Below are positions 44,945-56,706 of a stretch of 64,000 nucleotides of DNA, in pieces (position 1 is the stretch's first letter; the number at the start of each line of letters is the position of its first letter). A model generated the notes under the pieces. The model was not told the DNA's origin, did not search any database, and saw only the letters and a list, made by a program, of their open reading frames with translations. Made by a program: the position numbers and the translations under genes. The stretch spans positions 1,240,001 to 1,304,000 of the forward strand of contig NC_041689.1 in NCBI RefSeq assembly GCF_900005765.1. Reading direction: 5' to 3'. Origin of the DNA: Plasmodium relictum (Eukaryota; Apicomplexa; Aconoidasida; Haemosporida; Plasmodiidae).

Positions 44945-45688
44945 TTATATCAAATTTTTCTTATATTGCATTAGCATATTTTCAGATAGTAATTTTTTTA
45001 TTTCACTTAAAATAATATTATTCTTCCTTTTATATTCTTTTCTTTCATTTTGTAAGGTAGTTAAATCGTTTACAAACTGTAATTGATGTAATTTTCTTTT
45101 TTTATTTATATTTTCTATTTCTTCTTTTAATGATTTTATGTTATTTTGTAAATTTATATCTATATGACTAAATATTTTCATGTGTTCGCTCCACATTACA
45201 TCTTTATATTTATTCATTAATTCAATATTTATTAAAGCATTATGTGAATTTTCTAAAATAATCTCATATTTTTTCAATGTACTCTTCCATTCATTAATAC
45301 TCATATCATTTAGTGTATGGCTTATATTATAATAATCGAAATTAAGTTTCTCCATTTTTTTATTTTCTTCACATCTTCTTAATTCATTATGTATAACTGA
45401 ATTTTCATTATTCAAATACATTAACGATGGAATATGATAATCTTCTAAATAATTTTTTACTTCATTTTTTTCATTCATTAATTTCATTTCTTCTTCAACC
45501 ATTTTTTTTGCCACTTGTTCCAATTCATTGTCATAGGAATCAATATACGGTAAAGCATTTACTAAATTATGTAAATTATTTAGTTCATATAATTTTTTTT
45601 TTTTTTCGTATTTACATTTATCATTTACTTCATTCAAACTATATTCATATTTTTCTTTATCTCTAATATTTTCTTGTATATCCATCAT
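44945..45688 (-). CDS. SPF27: Pre-mRNA-splicing factor SPF27 (BCAS2-like), Prp19 complex
   Basis: This single-exon gene has 247 residues. The N-terminal motif LVNALPYIDSYDNELEQVAKKMVEEEM and the following KNYLEDY correspond closely in pattern to the BCAS2/SPF27 family (DALPYxDxGY, LVEEE, KNYL). A long coiled coil follows from about residue 150. It includes the ALINIELMNKYKDVMWSEHMKIF segment, equivalent to the ENLELM..W region of the human protein, and then Lys/Glu-rich heptads. SPF27 is a core subunit of the Prp19/NineTeen complex in the spliceosome. The length fits the family (about 225 in human). In a genome where most genes here carry several introns, this splicing factor itself is intronless. 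It faces eL19 tail to tail. The first codons read MMDIQ; either Met could be the start. Confidence 0.85.
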   Translation of the reverse strand: MMDIQENIRDKEKYEYSLNEVNDKCKYEKKKKLYELNNLHNLVNALPYIDSYDNELEQVAKKMVEEEMKLMNEKNEVKNYLEDYHIPSLMYLNNENSVIHNELRRCEENKKMEKLNFDYYNISHTLNDMSINEWKSTLKKYEIILENSHNALINIELMNKYKDVMWSEHMKIFSHIDINLQNNIKSLKEEIENINKKRKLHQLQFVNDLTTLQNERKEYKRKNNIILSEIKKLLSENMLMQYKKNLI

Positions 45689-47125
45689 AATATAGAGATT
45701 TCAAAAAAAAAAAAATTCTTATTAATTTATTTTAAATGGGATTTGTAATCCACTTCCAATTTTTACTGTTATTTTTTTTAAAAGAACAGTTTTAATGAAA
45801 AATTAAAAGGATATAAGGAATGCATAATTTAATTTCATATAAAATTTAATAACAACAAAGTTTTAATTCTCATTTGACGAGTACATAAAGTTGTCCTCTT
45901 AAGAATAAAAACTAAGTATCCATTATAAGTTTAAGTAGTAAAATTTAAATATTTATTTAAAATTTACGAAAAATTAAAAAAATTTTAAAGATATTTTAAA
46001 AATGAAATTTTTTTATTTTTTTTTTATTTTTCCTAAAAATAATTATAACCTTTTCCTTTATAAAATATATTTTCAAAATAATAATAGTTTTTTAAATCCT
46101 AAATATTTGATATAAATTTATTGTGCAATGAATTTTATCAAATTCTGTTTGTAAAATTGAAAAATTCAAAAAGATATGACATATAAAATTGCTAATCAAT
46201 TAATATTAATAGATGGAATTTGCTCTTTATGTGCTAAATTATTTTAATTTAAAATTTCAAAAAACATCTTAGATATGATAGGGCTTTAAAAATTTAAAAA
46301 GATAAAAATTGTAATTATTAACAGAATGCACAATGCTTTCAATAATTTTTTCTATAAGAACATCCCAATAATAGTTTTAAAAAGATAATAAATTAATGTT
46401 TTCAATTATATTTTCTACAATCATAAAAAAATTTAATATAAGAAGATGATGTAATTTTAATGTACATAAATGTACTTCGTTATATAACAAGTGCAATCTT
46501 TATTTTAAATTTTAAAATAATTTTACGTATTATTTTATAAAATTTTAATAAGAAAAAAAATTAAGTTCTATTAAGAAATTTAAATAATTTAAAAAACTCT
46601 TAATACAATTTTCGCTATATGGTGTCACAAATATTCTATTATTTTTAAATATGAAATTTTTAACAAAAAAAAAGATTATCAAAAAAATTATATAAAAAAA
46701 AAAAATTATAATTCATTTTTTTTTAAACTAGTTCTATTTAATTAAAAATAATAAAAAATCCTTTTTATTAAATTTGTACTAAAACACAATAGAATCTTTG
46801 ATGAAAAATAAAAAAAAAAAATTGGAAGATTAGAAAAATTTCAAAAAGAAATTATGAAATTCTATTGAAAAAAAAAAAAAATATAATAAAAGTACAAAAT
46901 TTTTTAATGCAGGAGATATAAATATTTTAAATGAAAAGATAATGTAAATATGTTAATATAAAAAAAAAAAAAAAACTATATTAATACCAATATATAAAGC
47001 GCAAAAAAAAAAAAATGTTTGTATCCCGTGCACTTTAAAATTACTTTTTTTTTATATTTTTATGTAGCTTGCTTTAAATAAAATATTTTTTAAAAAAGAA
47101 AAAATCATCTTAAAGATAGAAAAAC

Positions 47126-47159
<34 letters not shown>

Positions 47160-47940
47160 GAATAATTTTTTTTTATTTTCATTTGCTTATTTTTAAAAAG
47201 AAGATTAAATATTCATAATTTATATTATATTTACGCGAATTATATGTATTAACATATATTTATATAGAATTATATATATATACATATATATATATATGCT
47301 ACATATATTTTATTTTCAATCTACTATTATACTAAGTATACAAATTTTTTTTATGTGGATTTTTATTAATAGTAAAAAGAAAAAATCCAAAAAATAAATT
47401 TAGGAATAACTTTAAGCCTGCGCATTCATTTTATAATATATATATTATTTAAATTTTATTAAAAATATATAATTTTTTTTTTCTTCTTGTAAGTGAAGCA
47501 CATACGAGTACATTAGAATCATTTAAAAAAATATTTAATAATTTATAATTAAAATACAGTGTTTTTCATTTATATTTTTATATTTTTTTCATGCATTAAT
47601 AATAATATAATTTATAGGACTTATTTTTAAAAATAAAAAAAAAAAAGAAATTTTAGTTAAGTTTTATATTTAAGATTTTCTTTTTTTATATGTGTGCAAA
47701 TACTGTATGTATTTTATTTTTTTATATTTTTCATTTTTTATATAGATTTATATAATTGCAAATGGAAAAATATTTTTAAATAAAATTTGTATATCTATTT
47801 TAAATTTAGGATTTAATTTGAATTAATTTTTTATTTTTTAAAGAAATTATATATATTTATATATAATTTATATATATATGAATTTTTTGTTGTTTTATTT
47901 TTATAATTAACAAAATAAAGTTTAAAAAGAAAAATGAACA
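45689..47940. promoter_or_regulatory. 2.25 kb divergent intergenic region, SPF27 / MFS transporter
   Basis: This large spacer between two start codons has slightly G+C-richer islets at about 45880-45935, 47018-47036 and 47412-47426, (TA)n tracts at 47135-47160 and 47270-47296, and an overlapping upstream ATG at its right edge. I see no exon. Confidence 0.45.
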
Positions 47941-47954
47941 ATGAATACTATTGA
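47934..47954 (+). promoter_or_regulatory. Upstream ORF overlapping the MFS transporter start
   Basis: An ATG seven bases before the annotated start opens a six-codon ORF (MNNEYY) in another frame. It ends at 47954, inside the coding sequence. If transcribed, it would compete with the true start. Confidence 0.4.
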
Positions 47955-50900
47955 AAAAAATGAAATAGATAAATCCCATTTAAACTTAAAAGATGATCAC
48001 AAAAAAGAAGATTCATCATGTTTAAAAATAAATGTTTATGATCAAGATAGTAAAGCATATTTATCAAGTATAGATGATCTGAAATTACGGAAATTTGGTT
48101 GTGTGCTAGGTTTAGAAAATTATATATTTAAATTAAAGAAAAGAGTAAGTAAATTTTATTTTATATACGCAGTAGTAACAATAATTCATTTTTTAATATA
48201 TGTAAATAGAGGAATAATACCAGGATCATATGATTACATATCAACATATTTAAAAGAAAAATTTGAAATATCAAATATAGATATGCACATAGGATTTTTA
48301 ACTTCAGTATTTGTATTTGGTTTAAGTATAAGTTCGGTTATAAGTGGTTCACTAGGTTCAGCTTATAGCATATTTAAAATAACGGATATATTTTTATTTC
48401 AAAATTCTCTTGCTTTATTTATAACAGGAATTTCTTTTATTATTGGATCATATTATTCTTTAATGTTTAGTCGTTTTTTTTGCGGATTTGGTGAAGCAGC
48501 TTTTATTACTATCATTCCACCCCTTATATATTCATACTCTAAAAATAAAGCAGGGTCATGGATTAGTATTTTTATTACAATGTTTCCTTTAGGAGGATGT
48601 GCTGGTTATTTACTTGCTGTCGTTCTTCCTTATACTAAAATAACAATTGCTCAATATTTCATCATTTCAGGATTTGTCTTTTTTATTTTTGTTATATGTT
48701 TTTATTTTTTTGATGAAAAAATGCTAAAAGAATATGAAGACAAGAAGAGTTTGAAAAAAGAGCAAAAATCAAATAAAGAAAATGATATTGAAGAAGGAAA
48801 TCAGCTGAAAGAAGAAAATTATTTGAAGGAAGAAGAAAGTTTAAAAAACGTAGAAGAATTTAAAGATAATAAAAAAAAAAATATTGAAGATTTGAATACA
48901 ACTTCAGATAAAGCAAATATTCATGATATAGTAGATTCTTATATACCTCATGAATTAAATGTTGAAAATGAAAAAAATAATGAAAAAAAAAAAAAAAAAA
49001 AAATTAAACGAAAGAATAATAATATTATAACTAAAAATAGTAATAGCAAAAATATTAACAATAACAATAATAATACTACTGATAATAATGACGATAGTAA
49101 TGTTAATGATAATAATAATAATATCAATGTAGAATCAAAAAAAGAAGATAATATAACTGCAGATAGAACAGAGAAGATTAATCAAGGGGAAAATGAAAAA
49201 AAAAAAAAAAAGCGCAGAAATAAAAAAGAAAAGAAAAAAGAATCAACAAAGAATATGAGCGATAATAATAATATTTTTCATACAAATAACTTAAACTTAA
49301 GAAAATTAAAAAGTAGAAATTTGCATAAAAATAAAAATTTTAAAAATGAACATTTAAGTTTAAAATTTTCTGAAAGCAAAAAGTTTTCTAGTCTTAAAAA
49401 TTTTACCAATTTAAAGCATATATCATGTATAAAGAGAATTAATAGTAATTCAAATTCGAGAAATAAGAATTCAACTGATTACTCCGATCATAAATCATTT
49501 GACTCTTATAAAATGTGTAAAAAAAATAAAATGAGATTATATGATGATGAATTATATGATGTTGAAAAACCTATAAATGAATCAAATAATACCTCTTTTA
49601 ACTCAGTACAAAAAAATGATAATGACAATAGCTGCTTTATAAATAAAAATAAAATAGTCAAAAATAATTATGATGAAACAGAACTTATAAATAGTAATTA
49701 TGTAGATCAAAATTCAGATAATGTGTATACTATGGATACTTACAATAAGGATCAGTTATGTTTAATGAGCCCCAAAAAATCATTTAATAGCAGTAAAAAG
49801 GAAAATAATTTTTTAGATATAAAAGATAATTTAGAAAAGTTAAATAAACATGATAATGAAGAATTAAATTTAAATATATTTGCAAAAGCAACCTTATTCA
49901 ATCCGAGTTTTTTATTATTAGTTACTGCTTTAACAGCACACTCAGATATTATTCAAAGTTATTTAGTTTATGGACCAGCTATATTGTATGCCCTTGATGT
50001 TTATCCTACATATAAATCGGCAACAGTAATATGTAGTTTGTGTGCATGTTTATCTTCAATAATAGGTACATGTTTAGGAGGATTTTTAATGGATTTATAT
50101 GATTTAAATATACAAAATATAGATAAAAATTATGAACATATAAAAAATAATCAAAAGAGAATTAAATTATATAATAAAGATATACTAGTTTATAAATATC
50201 TCCGAATCATAGGTTTACAAACATTTATCATTTTATTCTTTGGATCTGTGTTTTCCTTAGTGCTTCCGTTTATTAATAATCTATATATTTTTACAATTAT
50301 GATGACATTTGGGCTAACTTTTCTATTTTCATCAATGGTATAATTTTTTTTTTTTTTTTCATTTTAGAATATACAATATATATATGTATAAAAGAAATTA
50401 TATTTATTTAAAAATTTTGTGTATTTTTTTTAATTAAAATCAGTTATATATGTAATATTAATCACAAATTAAATTATTTTTTTTTTTTTTTTTTTATATT
50501 TAGCCGGGTCATAACATTGGTGTTATGGTATGTGTTCCTCAAAACATTAGACCTTTTTCTGTGGGAATGTCATCATTTATATCACATATATTTGGGTTAA
50601 TATAAAAATCAACATAATAATAAATTGCATAGAATTTGAATGGAAAATATAATATTTAATTTTTAAACATTTATAAGCTATATAAATTTTTTTTATTTTT
50701 TATTTAGTGATATCCCATGGATAGTTATTACTGGATATATTAAAGGCATATTATCTCCTGATTGTCTCGTAACAAGAGATGTAATACATATATTTTATTT
50801 TATTTTTTTTTTAAAGTTTTATATTAAAATATATATATATATATAATTTATTTTTCATTATTTTTTTATTTACAATAAATATAGGGTGAAATATCTGATT

Positions 50901-51046
50901 TATGCCGAGAACAAAGTTGGGGGTTAAGAGTTACTTTACTAATTATATGTTCAAAATCTCTTATAATGACTTTTGGAAGTTTATTTCTTTACATGCATTC
51001 GAATAAGAAAATTGACAAATATAAAAATAGACAAGAAAATACATAA
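47941..51046 (+). CDS. Major facilitator superfamily transporter (Spinster-like), 4 exons
   Basis: Exons 47941-50337, 50504-50595, 50708-50780 and 50885-51046 join in frame to 907 residues. The first membrane half (about residues 75-260) contains YVNRGIIPGSYDYI, a pattern typical of Spinster-like members, then SVFVFGLSISSVISGSLGSAYS and FCGFGEAAFITIIPPLIY. A low-complexity cytosolic insertion of about 370 Lys/Asn-rich residues sits where the TM6-TM7 loop should be. The second half resumes at about 640 (LFNPSFLLLVTALTAHS) and includes VVCVP-type and HIFGDIPWIVITGYI segments, the latter matching the H-x-x-GD motif in TM11 of Spinster proteins. That motif spans an exon junction, which supports the splice model. 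The substrate is unknown; lipids or organic anions are typical for the family. The C-terminal tail is short and basic. Confidence 0.85.
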
Positions 51047-52204
51047 CAATTTTACCGATTCATTGGTTTTATATATTTATAACTTATGAACTTTTTGATT
51101 CTTTAAATTTTTTTTTTTTATATTTTAAAAAAAGTTGTTTCATTTATATATTGTTGTGTATTGTAATTTTTATCGCATATATTGTGCGATTTTTTAATAT
51201 TTTGATTTTAATTATTATATTTTGTATTTTCCACCTTTTTTTAAAGAATTTTTAATTTTAATAGGTTTATTTACTTTCATTTATTTATATTAACGTATCT
51301 ATATATACATTTTTTTTTTTTTAATTTAATACTTTCATTTATAAATGACATGTATATCTCCGAAGGTTTTTGATTTTATTTGATTTCTTTATTTATATAT
51401 ATATATATATATTTATATATTTTTCAACTGATTTATTTTGTGTAATTTATATATTTTTTTAGTTCAAAATTAATTTTAAGATTTTTTATTTATATGCATA
51501 AATATAATTAATTTCAATTTTTTGTTACGTTATAGTGATATATATATTTATATATAAATATACCTTTATAAAGAACTTTCTTTTTTTATTTTAATTTTTT
51601 TATCTTTAAAATTAAAAACTCAAAAATATAAATAAAAAACTAAATAAAAATAAAAATTTCTCCAATTTTTTTTTTCTTAAGACAAAAAAAAAATAAATTT
51701 ATTTGGGAACTGTAAAATTTTTTCTCCACCGAGATAAACCAATATAGGATCTTTTTTAAAATATTATTAGAATTTTCAGTAATAAGTATCCTGTTGATAG
51801 TACAAGAACAATCACTTTTTAATTTTTTTTTTTTTTAATGTAATGATTTATTATATTTAAAAAAATAAGATATATGTAGTAATCTATTAAACATGATTGT
51901 TTTGAAAAATGTTATTTTAATTTCTATTTTTTCATAAATGCAATTAAAATAAATATATGCATATATAAATAATGATAAAAATCAAATAAAGTAAAAATAA
52001 ATATAATAAAAATAATGATTTCAATAACAATAAAAGTATCTTTACATGAATAAAAAAAAAAAAATAGTAATACTTAATCTTATTTAAAATATTAATATAA
52101 ATAAAAAAAAAAAAAAAAAGAAAAAAACATAATACGACTTATAATGTTGAAAAAATGCAATTATATGAAGTATTATTTTAAAAAATTAAAAATAGTATTA
52201 AAAA
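51047..52204. promoter_or_regulatory. Tandem intergenic region, MFS transporter to Nar1
   Basis: These 1158 bp should hold the transporter 3' UTR and the Nar1 promoter. A G+C-richer islet lies at about 51705-51810 (around CTCCACCGAGATAAACC). An upstream ORF overlaps the Nar1 start. Confidence 0.45.
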
Positions 52205-52215
52205 ATGTTCTCTAA
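52144..52215 (+). promoter_or_regulatory. 23-codon upstream ORF overlapping the Nar1 start
   Basis: An ATG at 52144 opens a basic 23-residue frame that closes with TAA at 52213-52215, 11 nt past the Nar1 ATG at 52205. Ribosomes that use it could not simply reinitiate at Nar1. It would strongly reduce Nar1 translation unless transcripts start downstream of 52144. Confidence 0.4.
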
Positions 52216-54754
52216 TGCAATAAAATTAGAAAATTTAAATGATTATTATAATGAGGGTGAAGAATGTATAAAACCATTTTTATATAATTCTGATAAAATT
52301 AATGAAAATAGGCAAGAAAAATCAAATTTAATTAATATAAATAAAAAGAATAAAAGAAATAAAAATGAAAGAGGAGAAATATCATTAACAGATTGTTTAG
52401 CATGTAATGGTTGTGTTACCAATGAAGAAACCAATTTTTTAAAAAGCCAGAATGCACTTGAAATTTTGAATAATTTGAAGAAAAAAAAAATTAATATAAT
52501 TTCTTTATCTTTACAAAGTTTAACAGCTTTGTCTGTGTATTATAATTTACCTTTATCAACTACTCAAAATAAATTATGTTTTTTTTTAAAAGCACTGAAT
52601 TTTGATTATGTTTATGACTCATCATTAAGTGAACTGATAGCATTAAATGAGGCAAAGAATGAATTTATTGATTTTTTTTGTAGAAAAAATCCAGAATTAC
52701 ATAAAAAAATTGATAGTACCCTATATGATATTTTTGAGAATAATACAAATGAAAATGAACTTAATAACAAATTTAAATATAAACCTAATAATTTTAATGA
52801 AGAATTAAAAAAAAATAATAATGAAAAATTTAGCGAAAAGAAATACATAAATAAAAAATTCAGCCGTTATAATAGTTACAATGGTAGAGAAAAACAAGAT
52901 TACAATAGGAAAAATTATAATAACAATAGTAACATAATAATGAATAATTATAAATACACAAATGATCATATAGAATATGGATATAAAACCTCAAATATGC
53001 TCCCGTTAATTTGTTCTCATTGTAGTGGTAGTGTTATATATGGAGAAAAAAATTTTGAGGAAGAACTACTAAACTCGTTTAGTAAAGTAAAAACCAGTCA
53101 AGATATTCAAGGAATAATTTTGAAAATTTTACATTTGCATAATGGTTTATGCACATTTCCCTTAATAGAAGATTACTTTTTTAGCAATTTCTTTAAATTT
53201 TACAATTATAATATAAAATTCATAAATATATGTAGAAAACATTTTTTAAAAAATCGTCTTTTTAAAAGAAATATAGAAAATAATATTTTGGAAAATAATG
53301 ATGATAATAAATTATTAAAAACATCTCCCCTAACGATTTATGATATTAATCACGTTTATTTATTATATTGTTTTGACAAAAAATTAGAAGCCCATAAAAG
53401 TAACATAGAGCAACAAAAATCAATAGAACAAAACATGACTAACTATTTATCTCATTTTATTTCTTGTGAAAATATATCAAATAACAATGAAAATAATATT
53501 GGTAGTGATTCAAAAAATAAATTTTATTGTGTAGACGCAGTTTTAACAACAGTAGAATTAATAGAATTAATAAAAAGTATGAATATAGATTTTTATACAT
53601 TACCTGAATTATCTATTGATAGTGTTTATAGTATTTTAAAAGAAACTAATAATAAAATAAGAAATATAAATAAAACACATTGTCAGAGTATTAAAGAACA
53701 ATATAAAAGTACAACAATAAATACAAAATTACAAAAAGAAGAGGAAAAAAATGTAATTGATAAAAATATATATAAGCATAAAGTAGCAAATGAAAATATA
53801 ACAAATTCAAAAGAAAAGAGCATAAGTAAAATTTTAGAAAATGAACCTTTTAATATAGAATATTTTGCAAACAAAAATATAGAACTTAAATATATTTATG
53901 ATAAAATTTCGAATTATTCTATTAGATGTGGTAATAAAAATAATATTTCCATGGGATATGGAGAAGAGATATTTAAGTATGTATGTAAACAAATTTTCAA
54001 TTTTAATATTGAAGAAAATAATTTTAATTTTAAATATGAAGATATTATTGTATTATCTCTCTTTAAAAATAACAAATGTGTATTTAGAGTTGTTCTCTCA
54101 TATGGTTTTAAGAGTATGTACAAAGTTATAAAAAAATTAAAAGAGAACAAAACTAAGGAAGAAATTTTTGATAGTGAAATGAATGATGAAGATACATATG
54201 AAATTAAGATTACATACAATCTTAATTTTTTAGGAAAAATTGATTATGTTGAATTAATGGCATGTGAGAAAGGCTGTCTTTTTGGTTGTGCACAAAATAT
54301 TTTCTCTGAATATCCTAATAAATTTTCCAGCTGTTCATGTCACAATTTTAATATTTTCAAGAAATTATATAATCAAAAAGTTATTGAAAATTTTGATTTT
54401 CTTTTTTTAGATAATTATTCTACAAAAGAAGAAAACAGTTGTATATGTTCCAGTGAAATACATAAAAAAACATATTTTAATAAAACAAAAAATAATGAGC
54501 AATCTGAAGAAAATGAAAAAAACAATTATGAAATATTATTTGAAAAAAATGATAAAGAAAAACTATTTCAAATTTTATATGAAACAATGCATAGTAACAA
54601 ATTCACTTTATATATAAATTCCAATAAATGCACAGATGATTCTAATGTTAATTTTTTTTTAAAAAATATATTTTATATTTTTAATACGAGCACTTTTCAT
54701 TTATTAAAGAGTACTTTTTCTTCAAAAAAAAAATTGGATATAATTAATTGGTAA
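52205..54754 (+). CDS. NAR1: Cytosolic Fe-S cluster assembly factor Nar1 (hydrogenase-like)
   Basis: This single-exon gene has 849 residues. An N-terminal [4Fe-4S] site is formed by Cys21 (EECIKPF) and Cys64/Cys67/Cys70 (LTDCLACNGCVT), the Nar1 spacing. The hydrogenase-like domain has its ligands at Cys273 (SHCSGSVIYGEK), a further position in or near the VDAVLTTVELIELI segment, and Cys687/Cys691 (CEKGC). The protein ends in Trp (DIINW). A C-terminal aromatic residue is a known recognition signal for the cytosolic Fe-S targeting complex and is conserved in Nar1 proteins. Nar1 passes clusters from the scaffold to that targeting complex and has no hydrogenase activity. The length is nearly double that of yeast Nar1, because of Asn/Lys-rich insertions at residues 185-260, 400-430 and 500-560. 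Identification is secure. Confidence 0.93.
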   Translation: MFSNAIKLENLNDYYNEGEECIKPFLYNSDKINENRQEKSNLININKKNKRNKNERGEISLTDCLACNGCVTNEETNFLKSQNALEILNNLKKKKINIISLSLQSLTALSVYYNLPLSTTQNKLCFFLKALNFDYVYDSSLSELIALNEAKNEFIDFFCRKNPELHKKIDSTLYDIFENNTNENELNNKFKYKPNNFNEELKKNNNEKFSEKKYINKKFSRYNSYNGREKQDYNRKNYNNNSNIIMNNYKYTNDHIEYGYKTSNMLPLICSHCSGSVIYGEKNFEEELLNSFSKVKTSQDIQGIILKILHLHNGLCTFPLIEDYFFSNFFKFYNYNIKFINICRKHFLKNRLFKRNIENNILENNDDNKLLKTSPLTIYDINHVYLLYCFDKKLEAHKSNIEQQKSIEQNMTNYLSHFISCENISNNNENNIGSDSKNKFYCVDAVLTTVELIELIKSMNIDFYTLPELSIDSVYSILKETNNKIRNINKTHCQSIKEQYKSTTINTKLQKEEEKNVIDKNIYKHKVANENITNSKEKSISKILENEPFNIEYFANKNIELKYIYDKISNYSIRCGNKNNISMGYGEEIFKYVCKQIFNFNIEENNFNFKYEDIIVLSLFKNNKCVFRVVLSYGFKSMYKVIKKLKENKTKEEIFDSEMNDEDTYEIKITYNLNFLGKIDYVELMACEKGCLFGCAQNIFSEYPNKFSSCSCHNFNIFKKLYNQKVIENFDFLFLDNYSTKEENSCICSSEIHKKTYFNKTKNNEQSEENEKNNYEILFEKNDKEKLFQILYETMHSNKFTLYINSNKCTDDSNVNFFLKNIFYIFNTSTFHLLKSTFSSKKKLDIINW

Positions 54755-54822
54755 ATATTAAAAATTTATTTCATATATTATCTATCTTAGTTACTTCTGT
54801 TTGTTTTATTCCTTTTTATATT

Positions 54823-54867
<45 letters not shown>

Positions 54868-55594
54868 TAATTTTTAATTATTTGTTTTTTTTTTTTTTGA
54901 TTTCCTAATTAAATTTTATTTTATTTTATTTTTAATTAAATTTTTGTATTATTAAAAGTTTTACTTATTTTATTATATTTCCGTCTATTTTTCCAATTTT
55001 TTGGGTAATAATTTTTATGCTTTTTAAAAATAAAAAAAAAAAATATATATATATGTAAAATTTTAAAAAACTTTGACTAATTTTTTATAAAATAAAAAAA
55101 GAATAATTTATAAATTACATACTATTTCAAATATTTTAAAGAAAATATACCTTAAAAACATTTAAAAAAAAATTTTCTTTTATATTTCTATAAGACAGTG
55201 TTGCATATATATATAAATTAAAAATATAGTTTTCAAATAAAAATATTTTATTGAAACCAAAAAATATGTATATATACATGAATTTGAAAAAGTAAAAATA
55301 ATTTTCTTTTAACGAAATATATTATCTTACACTTCAAATTATTTATATCATTAATTAAATATTTTAGAAGGTAATCAAATTTATAGAATTTTTTTCTTAA
55401 TAAAATAGTATAAAAATGAAAAATGTGTTATTCCTCTTTTTTTATTCTTTAAGCTTAACATAATTTTTCTTAAAAAATACAAGAGAAGAATGAGATTTTA
55501 TTTTTCAAAATTATTTTATTAAATATATTCTTCCTTTAAAGGATTAGTAATTAATATTAATTTTATATAATTATATAAAAGGTTTTCTAAAGTG
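54755..55594. promoter_or_regulatory. Intergenic region, Nar1 to micro-gene
   Basis: These 840 bp include a (TA)n run at about 54825-54863 and T-runs. The right half should hold the promoter and leader of the two-exon micro-gene. No other open frame is seen. Confidence 0.5.
54825..54863. repeat. (TA)n microsatellite
   Basis: About 39 bp of uninterrupted TA dinucleotides lie 70 bp downstream of the Nar1 stop codon, probably in its 3' UTR. Confidence 0.9.
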
Positions 55595-55949
55595 ATGAAT
55601 AAAAAAATGTTTATGTTACGATTAATCTCACTGTTCTTATCAATGTCTGATAAAGTATGTATTTACTATTTTTTATATATGTTATTTTCATATTTATACT
55701 GAATTTATAAAAAAAAATAATATTTACATGTACTTAGAAAGTAAAACTTATTAAAACATATATAGTACATTGTATAACAAAAATAAAAATGGTCTAGCAG
55801 ATTTTTAATTTATAAATATTAAAGAATTTCCTATTTTTATATAGGAAGTAATCATTACCATTAGATGTTTTATTAGAGAAATTGTTATTATTTTTTTCAT
55901 TCTATTTTTAATTATGTTAATTGTTAATATAGCATTTCAGTATACTTAA
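55595..55949 (+). CDS. Putative 54-residue single-pass membrane protein, 2 exons
   Basis: Exons 55595-55654 and 55845-55949 join at phase 0 to 54 residues. The intron has a canonical GTATGT donor and a T-rich acceptor ending ATAG. Exon 1 encodes MNKKMFMLRLISLFLSMSDK. Exon 2 begins EVIITIRCFIRE and continues into a strongly hydrophobic helix of about 20 residues (VIIFFILFLIMLIVNIAF) before QYT and the stop. The layout suggests a tail-anchored or single-pass microprotein, with Arg-flanked hydrophobic N-terminal and C-terminal segments. I recognise no family; small subunits of ER or mitochondrial membrane complexes have this size. Its reality is supported by the clean splice signals, the in-frame join and the higher local G+C content. 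It lies in the 3.7 kb gap between Nar1 and the AP2 gene. Start choice among three Met codons is open. Confidence 0.55.
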
Positions 55950-56706
55950 GAAATATTCTAAAAACGTAAAAAAGCATAAATGTCCCGAATTATAATAAAT
56001 TTATATGTGTAAAATAAATTCAATATATTTTAAAAAGAAATAAAGATATAAATATGAATCAATTACTTATGAATTTTTCAAAGAGGAAAAAACATAAATT
56101 CATATCATTTTCAAAATATGATTAATTAAATATTTATAAATTTATACTATTTAGTATTTTTTTATTTATATATGAACGTATATTTACCAAGAAACAAAAA
56201 AAAGGGGAAAAAAAAAAGAAATTAAAATAAAAACAGATGAAGCTTTATAACTTTTTCTAATTACTAATTTAAGATTAAAAATATTTCTATGTTATTAAGA
56301 AATAAGAACTTTTTTTTTTTTTTAGATTAATAGAATTTTTCATTGTTATTCAGTAATATACTTAATGTATTTCATTATAAAAAAAAAAAGTAAATTCATT
56401 TCATTTTCTCATAAAAGTTTCATTAATAATTTAATTTTTATATGTATAAAATATAAAAGAAAATTAAAAAGAATTAAATATTCACTAATGAATATTTTTA
56501 TTGTATTTTGAATCTTTTTGATATTCATAAAAATATTCATTCTTCCATGCCCCTATTTTAGATGAAATATTCTTTTCTTTTTTTTTCTATTTTTTTAACA
56601 ATTCAAAATTAAAAATGATCAAAAACAAAAAGCAATTCGACACCCACGAAAAGAAAAATATATATAGATGTATCTATATGTATGTATTTATTATATATAT
56701 TAGACC

